Source: Nymphaea colorata
Lineage: Eukaryota > Streptophyta > Magnoliopsida > Nymphaeales > Nymphaeaceae
Direction: 5' to 3'
NCBI RefSeq assembly: GCF_008831285.2
Contig: NC_045147.1
Coordinates: forward strand, 19,596,581-19,660,580
Length of the DNA stretch: 64,000 nucleotides
Shown here: piece after piece, positions 1 to 11,100 of the stretch
Numbering within the stretch: the stretch's first letter is position 1
Layout of the letters: every line of letters starts with the position of its first letter
The notes under the pieces: model-generated
What the model was told of the DNA's origin: nothing
The model's database searches: none
What the model saw: the letters and a program-made list of their open reading frames with translations, nothing else
Made by a program: the position numbers and the translations under genes

Positions 1-2240
1 TCAACCATTTATTTCAATTGCATCTAATTGACATCTTTAGCTTGATGTTCCGCATGTTGCTTCATCAAGATCCTATAGCAGTCTCAGGCCTCACAAGACG
101 CATTCTCTTTTGTTGTACGGGGTTCCTCATATCTTTTGCGCTCAAAATTAGACGATCATATATTATTTACATCACATCCCTTGAGCGCACTTGTCAAGCA
201 TTGCATGTTGTTTATTGGCTATCCTTTTGTCTTACGCATAACCTCATAAAACTGACCATTATAGCAATGCATCTAGTTGATCATGCATTGGTCGTGTCAA
301 CCAGTCAGGTATTTATTTCAATTGCATCTAACTGACATTTTTAACTTGATGTTCCGCATCTTGCTTCATCAAGATCCTAGAAAAGTTCCCAGGTCACACA
401 AGACTGTTTTCCGTTTTGTTGTGCGGAGTTCATCATATCTTTTGTGCTTAAAATGAGGCTATCACATATCATTTACATCATATCCACTGAACGTACTTTT
501 CTAGTGTTGCATTCTTTTCATTGACTATCCTTTTGTCTTACACATAACCTCCTAAAACTGACCATTATACCAATGCATTTAGTTGGCCATGCATTGGTGC
601 GCATGTTGCTTCATCAAGATCCTATAGCAGTTCCGAGGTCTCACAAAACTGCGTTCCCTTTAGTTGAACGGGGTTCGTCGTATCTTTTGTGTTCAAAATG
701 AGATGATCACAGATCATTTACAACACATCCCTTGGCACACTTGTCCAGTATTGCATGTTTATCTCTTGACTTTTCTTTTGTCTTACGCATAACCTCCTAA
801 AACTGAACATTATACCAATGCATCTAGTTGGCCAAGCATTGGTCGTTGTCAACCAGTTAGCTATTTATTTCAATTGCATTTAATTGACATTTTTAACTTG
901 ATGTTCCACATATTGCTTCATCAAGATCCTAGAGCAGTTCTCAGGTCTCACAAGACTGCTTTCCCTTTTGTTGTACGAGGTTCATCGTATCTTGTGCGCT
1001 CAAAATGAGACTATCATATATCATTTACATTATATCCCCTGAACATACTTTTCTAGTGTTGCATGCATTTCATTGACTATCCTTTTGTCTTACACGTAAC
1101 CTCCTAAAACTGGCAATTATACCAATGCATCTAGTTGGCCATGCATTGGTCGTGTCAACGAGTCAGCCATTTATTTCAATTGCATCTAATTGAGATATTT
1201 TTAACTTGACGGTGCGCATGTTGCTTCACCAAGATCCTATAGCAGTTTCGAGGTCTCACAAAACTGTTTTCCTTTTGTTGTACGGGGTTCATCGTATCTT
1301 TTGCGCTCAAAATGAGACTATCACATATCATTTACATCATATCCGCCGAACGTACTTTTCTAGTGTTGCATGTTTTTCATTGACTCTCCTTTCGTCTTAC
1401 ACATAACCTCCTAAAACTAACCATTATACCAATGCATCTCGTTGGCCATGCATTGGTCTTGTCAACGAGTTAGCCATTTATTTCAATTGCATCTAATTGA
1501 GATATTTTTAACTTGATGGTGCGCATGTTGCTTCATCAAGATCCTATAGCAGTTCTGAGGTCTCACAAAACTGTTTTCCCTTTCGTTGTATGGGGTTCAT
1601 CACAGCTTTTGCTATCAAAATGAGACTATCACATCTATCATTTACATCACATCCCCTGAACGTACTTTTCTAGTGTTGCATGTTTTTCATTGACTAACCT
1701 TTTGTCTTAGACATAGCTCCTAAAACTGACCATTATACCAATGCATCTAGTTGGCCATACATTGGTCGTGTCAATGAGTCAGCCATTTATTTCAATTGCA
1801 TCTAATTGAGATATTTTTAACTTGACGTTCTGCATCTTTCTTCATCAAGATCCTAGAGCAGTTCTCAGGTCTCACAAGACTGCTTTCCCTTTTGTTGTAC
1901 GGGGTTCATCGTATCTTTTGCGCTCAAAATGAGACTATCACGTATCATTTACATCATATCCCCTGAACGCACTTTTCTAGTGTTGCATGCTTTTCATTGA
2001 CTATCCTTTTGCCTTACACATAACCTCCTAAAACTGACCATTATACCAATGCATCTAGTTGGCCATGCATTGGTCGTGTCAACGAGTCAGCCATTTATTT
2101 TAATTGCATCTAATTCAGATATTTTTAACTTGATGGTGCGCATGTTGCTTCATCAAGATCCTATAGCAGTTCCGTGGTCTTACAAAACTGTTTTCCCTTT
2201 TGTTGAACGGGGTTCATCGTATCTTTTGCACTCAAAATGA
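1..2240. repeat. Segmental duplicate, left copy (partner 16363-18602)
   Basis: Base 1 aligns with 16363, and the constant offset of 16,362 is kept to at least 2240/18602, so there is no net length change over 2.24 kb. Only scattered substitutions are visible. The match continues past 2240, but the left copy then lacks about 28 bp near 2258 that the right copy has (18620-18648). The duplicate lies wholly in the 305-bp array. Confidence 0.85.
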
Positions 2241-2495
2241 GACTATCACATATCATTTTTTCTAGTGTTGCATGCTTTTCATTGTCTATCCTTTTGTCTT
2301 ACACAACTTCTAAAACTGACCATTATACCAATGCATCTAGTTGGCCATGCATTGGTCGTGTCAACGAGTCAGCCATTTATTTCAATTGCATCTAATTGAG
2401 ATATTTTTAACTTGATGGTTCGCCCGTTGCTTCATCAAGATTTTATAGCAGTTCCGAGGTCTCACAAAAATGTTTTCCCTTTTGTTGCACGGGGT
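1..2495. repeat. 305-bp satellite-like tandem array, segment 1
   Basis: About eight head-to-tail units seen by recurrence of the landmark 'accattataccaatgcat' near 255, 558, 808, 1113, 1419, 1728, 2038 and 2326. The spacing is mostly 302-310 bp, with one shortened unit of about 250. Each unit also carries 'catgttgcttcatcaagatcc', an 'agcagtt...ggtctcaca' block and 'cgctcaaaatgaga'. Short open frames of 60-120 codons recur in the + frame but only mirror the repeat, so I do not call them genes. The array runs off the left edge of the window. Confidence 0.9.
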
Positions 2496-3142
2496 TTATC
2501 ATGATACAATTTTCGGGCATCCTGTGAGGGGTCTCCAAAGCATCCCACCAAACAAGTTCAGAGGACATGAGTAATGTGAAAATGACCTCTGTCCGTGGAA
2601 CAAAGATTACAATCTTCCATGTACAACTATAACGTACGAAATATCCAATACAAAATCTTGCAATAGGAGACATCAAATATAATTTTCCAAGGTTGAAATG
2701 TCCAAATTTGATCCAAATATTTATATCAATCTTCTTGACGAAATTGTCCAAAGAACAATTGAATATCATAAATTTTTCACATAGTATACGTCACTTTGTC
2801 TAAAATCGTCAACAATCAACATCCCGAACCGCCAATCATACATCCAACATTTATTTGATGACACACAATTTCATACCAATGATACACGATGTCATATTGG
2901 GACTTTGGATCAGAGGTCTGACCTGACCCGGATAAACTGTTGAGCTCAAATTTAAAATCTCGGTTTGAATAAGGGGTCTAATCTGATTCGTCTTACCTGT
3001 TGGATTTTGATTTGGGATCATGATTTGGGTTAGAGGCTGAATCTGATTCAATTAAGATGTTGAATTTGGATCATAGATCTATTATGATCCTGTATAGATG
3101 CTGGAACTCAGGTCATGGTTCTGGACTGGAGGTCTCATCTGT
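2496..3142. repeat. R2 repeat block, copy 1
   Basis: At 'ttgcacggggttt' the 305-bp unit switches abruptly to a different sequence, starting 'atcatgatacaattttcggg'. After 0.65 kb it switches back at 'cctaaaactgac'. The first part (about 400 bp) is unique-looking. The second part is made of degenerate roughly 55-bp subrepeats containing 'GATCAgAGGTCT..TCTGAtcc' and 'GTGTTGga'. Opposite-strand frames of 66 and 108 codons here recur in every R2 copy and are not supported as genes. Confidence 0.8.
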
Positions 3143-5655
3143 CCTAAAACTGACTATTATACGAATGCATCTAGTTGGCCATGCATTGGTCCTGTCAACC
3201 AGTCAGCTACTTATTTCAATTGATCTAATTGACATTAATAACTTGATGGCGGGCATGTTGTTTCACCAAGATCTTAGAGCAGTTCTCAGGTCTCGCAGGA
3301 CTGCTTTCCCTTTTGTTGTACGGGGTTTATCGTATCCTTTGCACTCAAAATGAAACGATCACATATCATTTACATCTCTTGACTTTGCTTTTGTCTAACG
3401 CATAACCTCCTAAAACTGACCATCATAGCAATGCATCTAGTAGGCCACGCATTGATCGTGTTAACCCGTCAGCCATTTATTTGAATTGCATCAAATTGAC
3501 ATTTTTAGCTTGATGGCTCGCATGTTGCTTGATCAAGATCCTAAAGCAGTTTCCAAGTCTCACAGGACTGATTTCCCTTTTGTTGTACGGGATTCATCGT
3601 ATCTTTTGCTCTCAAAATGAGAAGATCACATATCATTTACATCACATAATGTGAGCGCACTTGTCTAGTATTGCATGTTTTTCATTGACTTTCCTTTTGT
3701 CTTACGCATAACCTCCTAAAACTGACCATTATAGCAGTGCATCTAATAGGCCATGCATTGGTCGTGTCAACCAATCACACATTTATTTCAATTGCATCCA
3801 ATTGGCATTAACAACTTGATCGTTGACATGTTGCTTCATCAAGATTTTAGAGCAGTTCTCAAGTCTCACAGAACTGTTTTCCATTCTGTTGTACGGGGTT
3901 CATCGTATCATTTGCGCTCAAAATGAGATGATCACATAACATTTACATCAAATCTCTTGACTGCATTTGCCTAATATTGCTTGCTTTTCATTGACTTTTC
4001 TTTTGTCCTACGCATAACCTCCTAAAACCGACCATTATAGCAATGCATCTAGTTGGTCATGCGTTGGTCGTGACAACCCGTCAACCAATTTTTTCAATTG
4101 CACCTAATTGGTTAAAAAGTTCCGCATGTTGTTTCATCAAGAACCTATAGCAGTCTCAGGCCTCACAAGACGCATTCTCTTTTGTTGTACGGGGTTCCTC
4201 ATATCTTTTGCGCTCAAAATTAGGCAATCATATATCATTTACATCACATCCCTTGAGCGCAATTGTCAAGCATTGCATGTTGTTTATTGGCTTTCCTTTT
4301 GTCTTACGCATAACCTCATAAAACTGAGCATTATAGCAATACATCTAGTTGGTCGTGTCAACCAGTCAGCTATTTATTTCAATTGCATCTAATTGACATT
4401 TTTAACTTGATGTTCCGCATCTTGCTTCATCAAGATCCTAGAGCAGTTCCCAAATGAGACTATCACATATCATTTACATCACATCCCTGAACGTACTTTT
4501 CTAGTGTTGCATGCTTTTCATTGACAATCCTTTTGTCTTACACATAAACTCTTAAAACTGACCAGTACACCAATGCATCTAGTTGGCCATGCATTGGTCG
4601 TGTCAACGAGTCAACCATTTGATTCAATTGCATCTAATTGAGATATTTTTAACTTGATGGTGCGCATGTTGCTTCATCAAGATCCTATAGCAGTTCCGAA
4701 GTCTCACAAAACTGCTTTCCCTTTAGTTGAACGGGGTTCGTCGTATCTTTTGTGTTCAAAATGAGATGATCACATATCATTTACAACACATCCATTGGCA
4801 CACTTATCCAGTATTGCATGTTTATCTCTTGACTTTCCTTTTGCCTTACGCATAACCTCCTAAAACTGACCATTATACCAATGCATCTAGTTGGTCATGC
4901 ATTGGTCGTGTCAACCGGTTAACTATTTATTTCAATTGCATTTAATTGACATTTTTAACTTGATGTTCCGCATCTTGCTTCATCAAGATCCAAGAGCAGT
5001 TCTCAGGACTCACAAGACTGCTTTCCCTTTGGTTGTACGGGGTTCATCGTATCTTTTGCGCTCAAAACGAGACTATTACATATCATTTACATCATATTCC
5101 CTGAACGCACTTTTCTAGTGTTGCATGCTTTTCATTGACTATCCTTTTGCCTTACACATAACCTCCTAAAACTGACCATTATACCAATGCATCTAGTTGG
5201 CCATGCATTGGTCGTGTCAACGAGTCAGCCATTTATTTCAATTGCATCTAATTCAGATATTCTCAACTTGATGGTGCGCATGTTGCTTCATCAAGATCCT
5301 ATAGCAGTTCCGAGGTCTGACAAAACTGTTTTCCCTTTTGTTGCACGGGGTTCATCGTAACATTTACACTCAAAATGAGACTATCACATATCATTTACAT
5401 CACATCCCCGGAACGTACTTTTCTAGTGTTGCATGCTTTTCATTGACTATCCTTTTGTCTTACACATAACTTTTAAAACTGACCATTATACCAATGCATC
5501 TAGTTGGCCATGCATTGGTCGTGTCAACGAGTCAGCCATTATTTCAATGGCAGATAATTGAGATATTTTTAACTTGATTGTGCGCATGTTGCTTCATGAA
5601 GATCCTATATCAGTTCCGAGGTCTCACAAAACTGTTTTCCCTTTTGTTGCACGGG
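3143..5655. repeat. 305-bp tandem array, segment 2
   Basis: About eight more units of the 305-bp repeat between two R2 blocks. Several are variants (for example 'gcagtgcatctaataggccatgcattgg'), and one near 4440-4460 is truncated and joins 'agcagttccca' directly to 'aatgagactatcac'. The same truncation is present in the paralogous copy near 13,590-13,605, so it predates the block duplication. Confidence 0.85.
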
Positions 5656-6227
5656 GTTATCATGATACAATTTTCGGGCATCCTGTGAGTGGTCTCCAAA
5701 GCATCCCAACAAACAAGTTCAAAAGACATGAGTAATGTGAAAATGATCTTTGTCCGTGCAACAAAGATAACAATCTTCCATGTACAATTATAACGTACGA
5801 AATATCCAATACAAAATCTTGCAATAGGAGACATCAAAGATAATTTTCCAAGGTTAAAATATCCAAACTTGATACAAATATTTATATCAATCTTCTTGAC
5901 GACATTGTCCAAAGAACAATTGAGTATCATAAATTGCTCACATAGTATACGTCTCTTTGCCTAAAATCGTCAACAATCAACTTCCCGAACCGCCAGTCAT
6001 ACATCCAACATTTATTCGATGACAAACAATTTCATACCAATGATACACGATGTAATATTGGGACTTTGGATCAGAGGCCTGACCTGACCCGAATAAGCTG
6101 TTGAGCTCAAATTTAAAATCTCGGTTTGAATAAGGGGTCTAATCTGATTTGTCTTAGGTGTTGGATTTTTATTTGGGACCATAATTTGGGTTAGAGGCTG
6201 AATCTGATTCAATTAAGATGTTGAATT
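5656..6227. repeat. R2 repeat block, copy 2
   Basis: Same left junction into the 305-bp unit as copy 1, but it ends earlier, at 'gatgttgaattc', lacking the last about 75 bp of copy 1 before returning to 'accattataccaatgcat'. It is most similar to the block at 14805-15452, offset 9148. Confidence 0.8.
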
Positions 6228-6405
6228 CACCATTATACCAATGCATCTAGTTGGCCATGCATTGGTCGTGTCAACGAGTCAGCCATTTATTTTAATTGCA
6301 TCTAATTGAGATATTTTTAACTTGATGGTTCGCCCGTTGCTTCATCAAGATTTTATAGCAGTTCCGAGGTCTCACAAAAATGTTTTCCCTTTTGTTGCAC
6401 GGGGT
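6228..6405. repeat. 305-bp repeat, partial unit
   Basis: A single partial unit, from 'accattatacc' to 'ttgcacggggttt', between R2 copies 2 and 3. It is near identical to 2325-2495. Confidence 0.8.
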
Positions 6406-7036
6406 TTATCATGATACAATTTTCGGGCATCCTGTGAGGGGTCTCCAAAGCATCCCACCAAACAAGTTCAAAGGACATGAGTAATGTGAAAATGACCTCT
6501 GTCCGTGGAACAAAGATTACAATCTTCCATGTACAACTATAACGTACGAAATATCCAATACAAAATCTTGCAATAGGAGACATCAAATATAATTTTCCAA
6601 GGTTGAAATGTCCAAATTTGATCCAAATATTTATATCAATCTTCTTGACGACATTGTCCAAAGAACAATTGAATATCATAAATTTTTCACATAGTATACG
6701 TCACTTTGTCTAAAATCGTCAACAATCAACATCTCGAACCGCCAGTCATACATCCAACATTTATTTGATGACAAACAATTTCATACCAATGATACACGAT
6801 GTCATATTGGGACTTTGGATCGGAGGTCTGACCTGACCCAGATAAACTGTTGAGCTCAAATTTAAAATCTCGGTTTGAATAAGGGGTCTAATCTGATTCG
6901 TCTTACCTGTTGGATTTTGATTTGGGATCATGATTTGGGTTAGAGGCTGAATCTGATTCAATTAAGATGTTGAATTTGGATCATAGATCTATTATGATCC
7001 TGTATAGATGCTGGAACTCAGGTCATGGTTCGGGGC
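6406..7036. repeat. R2 repeat block, copy 3
   Basis: Aligns with 2496-3126 at a constant offset of 3910, with about 1% visible substitutions. At about 7033 it jumps from 'ggtcatggttc' directly into the middle of a 305-bp unit ('attggtcctgtcaacc'), so about 55 bp present in copy 1 are deleted here. Confidence 0.8.
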
Positions 7037-7469
7037 CAACATTGGTCCTGTCAACCAGTCAGCTACTTATTTCAATTGATCTAATTGACATTAATAACTT
7101 GATGGCGGGCATGTTGTTTCACCAAGATCTTAGAGCAGTTCTCAGGTCTCGCAGGACTGCTTTCCCTTTTGTTGTACGGGGTTTATCGTATCCTTTGCAC
7201 TCAAAATGAAACGATCACATATCATTTACATCTCTTGACTTTCCTTTTGTCTTACGCATAACCTCCTAAAACTGACCATCATAGCAATGCATCTAGTAGG
7301 CCACGCATTGATCGTGTTAACCCGTCAACCATTTATTTGAATTGCATCAAATTGACATTTTTAGCTTGATGGCTCGCATGTTGCTTGATCAAGATCCTAA
7401 AGCAGTTTCCAAGTCTCACAGGACTGATTTCCCTTTTGTTGTACGGGATTCATCGTATCTTTTGCTCTC
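7037..7469. repeat. 305-bp tandem array, segment 3 (interrupted)
   Basis: About 1.4 units, paralogous to 3193-3613. It is cut at 'tttgctctc' by the copia insertion; the unit resumes at 12746 with 'ctctcaaaatgagaag'. Confidence 0.85.
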
Positions 7470-7754
7470 TGTTAGAATATGTTGTTGTGGGAACCGGGTC
7501 CATATCTGGACCCGGTTCTATGGGGCGCGGGTACCGAGGCGAGCTCGGTACCCTAGGCGGCTTCTCCTCTCTCCCTCTATATATTGTCCTTATGTGTAAG
7601 TGTTGAATTGTGTGGAATAACATTTTCTCTCTCCTAGGGTTGCGGTTGTGCACCTAGGTTAGAGCTTCTCCGTGGTTTTTCACCTCTCTTTGAGGTTTTC
7701 CACGTATATTGTGTGTTCCTTCTCTTTCTCTCCATCTTGGTGTGTGTTTCTACA
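7470..7754 (+). repeat. copia-1 5' LTR
   Basis: Starts TGTTAGAATATG and ends TTTCTACA. It holds a TATA box (TATATATT, 7578-7585). Upstream of it are two perfect hairpins: 12-bp stems with a 4-nt loop at 7491-7518, and 10-bp stems with a 5-nt loop at 7529-7553. It is identical to the 3' LTR. Confidence 0.95.
7578..7585 (+). promoter_or_regulatory. LTR TATA box (copia-1)
   Basis: TATATATT in a CT-rich context inside the 5' LTR, the likely core promoter for the genomic RNA. Transcription would be expected to start about 30 bp downstream. The same box lies at 12569-12576 in the 3' LTR. Confidence 0.6.
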
Positions 7755-7767
7755 TGGTATCAGAGCC
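7755..7767 (+). promoter_or_regulatory. Primer-binding site (copia-1)
   Basis: TGGTATCAGAGCC begins at the first base after the LTR. This is the usual plant copia primer-binding site, complementary to the 3' end of initiator methionine tRNA. Confidence 0.85.
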
Positions 7768-8155
7768 AACGCGTGAGAGATCGTTGGTGTGATCGTCGTG
7801 TTTCCGCCGGTTTTTTGCCGCTGCTGTCTTCTCCGTTTTTTCTCTGCCGCTGCTGCGCCGTCGCTCACTGCTGCGCCGCCGCCGTCCAGCGCTGCCAGCT
7901 GCGCCGCCACCGTCCAGCGGCGCCGCCATCGTCCGGCGCGGTTGTTCTCTGCTGCGTTGCCGTTGTCCATCACTGCCGTTGCCCACTTCAGCGCCGCCGT
8001 CGTCCCGCGCCACCGCTGCCCATCACCGTCGCCGTCCATCGTTCCCAGCGTCGCCCAGGAACGTCGCCGCCTGCCTTCCGTAGCCGCTGCCTCATTCCCG
8101 TCGCCTCTGCCTAGTTCTCGCCGTTGTGCCTCTTGTTGCTGTGTGCGTGTTTGTG

Positions 8156-11100
8156 ATGGCAGACGTGATGGGGACTCAAAAAGATGCTGTTCTTGACGCG
8201 GGCAGCGCTTCCAAGACTGAGAACGTGCCGATCCAGGTCACCTCCATCCGTCTGACCAAGGACAATTACCTATCTTGGTCTGCCGCTCTCGAGATTGGGA
8301 TTACTAGCCGTGGGCGTCTCTCTTACATCACTGGCGACAAACCTGCGCCCATCAAATCTGATCCTCAGTGGGCAACGTGGGCGTTGGAGGACAGCCAAGT
8401 GAAGGTCTGGATTATCAGCTCCGTGTCCTCCGATATCCAGCCCCTCATTCTGCGGAAGCCGACCTCTTTTGATATGTGGACTGTGCTTGCGAAGATGTAT
8501 GGTCGCAAGAAGAGACATCTGCGTACCTATCAGATTAAACGCAGTATTTACTCCCTGACACAGGGTGATTTGTCTGTTGCTGCCTTCTATGCTGCCCTGA
8601 AGACCAAATGGGAGGAGCTAGATTATCATGTGACTGATGAGTGGAAGTGCGGTTCAGATCATTCCCTCTACTGGGAAAAGGAATGGATGGACCGTACGTT
8701 TTTGTTTCTGGGAGGCCTGCGGGATGAATTTGAGTCTATTCGTAGCCAAATTCTTAATGGTGATGAAATTCCGGGGATAGAGGAAGTATATGCCCGAGTT
8801 GAGTCTGAAGAACAACGTCGCCAGGTGATGCATCTTGACACCGGTCATGGCCCTTCTGCCTTTGTCAGCCGTGCCTCTGGGACTGGGCAGCGTCCTGCCC
8901 GGCATTGCACTCATTGCAACAAGTTGGGGCATTCGGTGGACTTCTGTTGGGATCTTCATCCCGAGAAGAGACTGGTCAGAGGTCGTCCTCCCTCTGGCAA
9001 GCGTAGCCCTTCTGTGTCTGATTCCAGTCAGAGCAATTCTTCTAGTGGTGCAAAGTCCAAGCTGTCCCCTGCTCAACTCAAGGAGCTACAGGCGTACATC
9101 AGCCGCCTATCTACTACCCCTGAGGAGTCCTCCACGTCTGAAGGGGCTCAGCTAGCCCAAGCCCTCGTTGCCTCGACTGATCAAGGTAACCCTTCTCTTG
9201 GTGATTGGATTGTTGATAGTGGAGCCACTCACCACATGACAGGGGACTCTAAACTCTTTCAAGAATATCAACTTTCCTCTGGCAAGCAACGCGTGTCTAT
9301 GGCAGATGGGTCTTCTATCTCTGTGGCTGGGAAAGGGAGCTTGTCCCTGTTGAACAAATACCGTCTCCACAATGCCTTGCATGTTCCAAATATTCCTGTG
9401 AACCTTCTCTCTGTCAGCAGTATTACTAAAGAATTAAACTGTAATCTAATTTTCTCTGCTGATCATTGTTCCCTGCAGGACTTGGTGACGGGGAAGAAGA
9501 TTGGGATTGGTTCGGTTACTGACGGGCTCTACAGATTGCCGGTACAAGTTGCTTCAGCATTGATTTCTGCCACGAGTGGTCACTTGTCTGGTGTGAATGA
9601 TAGATCTACTGTTCTGCGATGGCACGAGCGTCTTGGACATCTCCCATTTCAGTTAATAAAGAAGTTGTTTCCTCATTTGTTTGCTTCTGTTTCCATTGAC
9701 TCATTCGCTTGTGAAGTGTGCCAATTGGCTAAACATGTCAGGGCTTCGTACCCTATCTCATTGAATAAAACCACTCATCCGTTTGCCTTAGTTCATTCCG
9801 ATGTTTGGGGTCCTTCTGGAGTACCCACGTGTGGTGGTTGTCACTATTTTTTGACGCTTATTGATGATTACTCTAGATGTACGTTCGTGTACTTATTGCG
9901 AGACCGTAGTCAGGTTCCAGCAGTTGTGAAAAACTTTGTTGCCTTTGTTGAGACTCAATTCCATACGACTGTTCAAGCTTTCCGTACGGATAATGCTAGG
10001 GAATATGTCTCTCAATCCCTTGATGCTTTCTTGAAAGGCAAGGGTATTGTTCATGAAACCTCTTGTAGTTATACCCCTCCTCAAAATGGTATAGCTGAAC
10101 GTAAAAATCGTCACCTTTTGAATGTTACCCGGGCCATTATGTTCCAACGCCATGTTCCGAAGCGGTATTGGGGTGATGCACTTCTCACTAGTGCACACCT
10201 CATTAACCGTATGCCTACTAGGGTGTTGGATGGTCAGTCTCCTTATTCTACCCTGTGGCCCACTCAGAATCCGTGGCCTCTTACTCCTCGTGTCTTTGGG
10301 TGCAGTTGTTTTGTGCATAATCATAGCCCTACTCTCAAAAAGCTTGATCCCCGGTCTATTAAAGGAGTGTTCTTGGGGTACTCTTCCACTCAGAAGGGGT
10401 ACAAATGTGTGGATCCCACTACTTCCAAAGTGTATGTTTCGAGGGATGTCACATTTCATGAACATGAGTCGTATTTTCCGGTGAATCCTCTTCAGGGGGA
10501 GTGTATTGGGCACAAAGGGGAAGAGTATTCCTCTAATCAGCTGATTCAGTTTATGGAGTTTTTGGACTACAAGGTTAGTCCTAGTGTGATTGACACGGTC
10601 ACGGTCAGTAATGAGAAGGGCAGTTATATGGAAGGGGTCACGGTGGATGCTCAGCCCACTGTTGCCAGGGATCACTTGTTTGGCCAGGTTTATGTCAGAA
10701 AGGAGAAAGCTACAGTGGAAGATGTTGGTGATGAGGATAGAACCAATCCCAATCCCGTGATCTCCCTGGATGACCCAAGTCCATCGAATGGAGAGCTACC
10801 CATTGCTTTGCGCAAAGGCACCAGGTCATGTACTTCTCACCCTATTCAGAGATTTGTTTCTTATGCTAAGCTCAGTACAAATTACAAATGTTTTATCACA
10901 ACCTTATCCAAAGTTGTTATTCCCAGGTCGGTGGATGATGCTAAGGATGATCCCAAGTGGTTACATGCTATGACAGAGGAGATGGGTGCGTTAGCCAAGA
11001 ACAAAACATGGGAAGTGGTTGATATCCCTAAAGGGACACACTTAGTTGGCTCTAAGTGGGTGTACAACGTGAAGTATAAACCTGATGGCACTGTAGATCG

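Noticed and set aside
7680-8155. Overlapping frames of 87-135 codons rich in Arg, Ala and Ser on both strands
   Set aside because: They come from the GC-rich CCG-repeat leader of copia-1 and have no independent support.
9893-10675. 260-codon minus-strand frame within copia-1
   Set aside because: It lies antisense to the integrase region of an intact gag-pol frame: a shadow of the coding strand.
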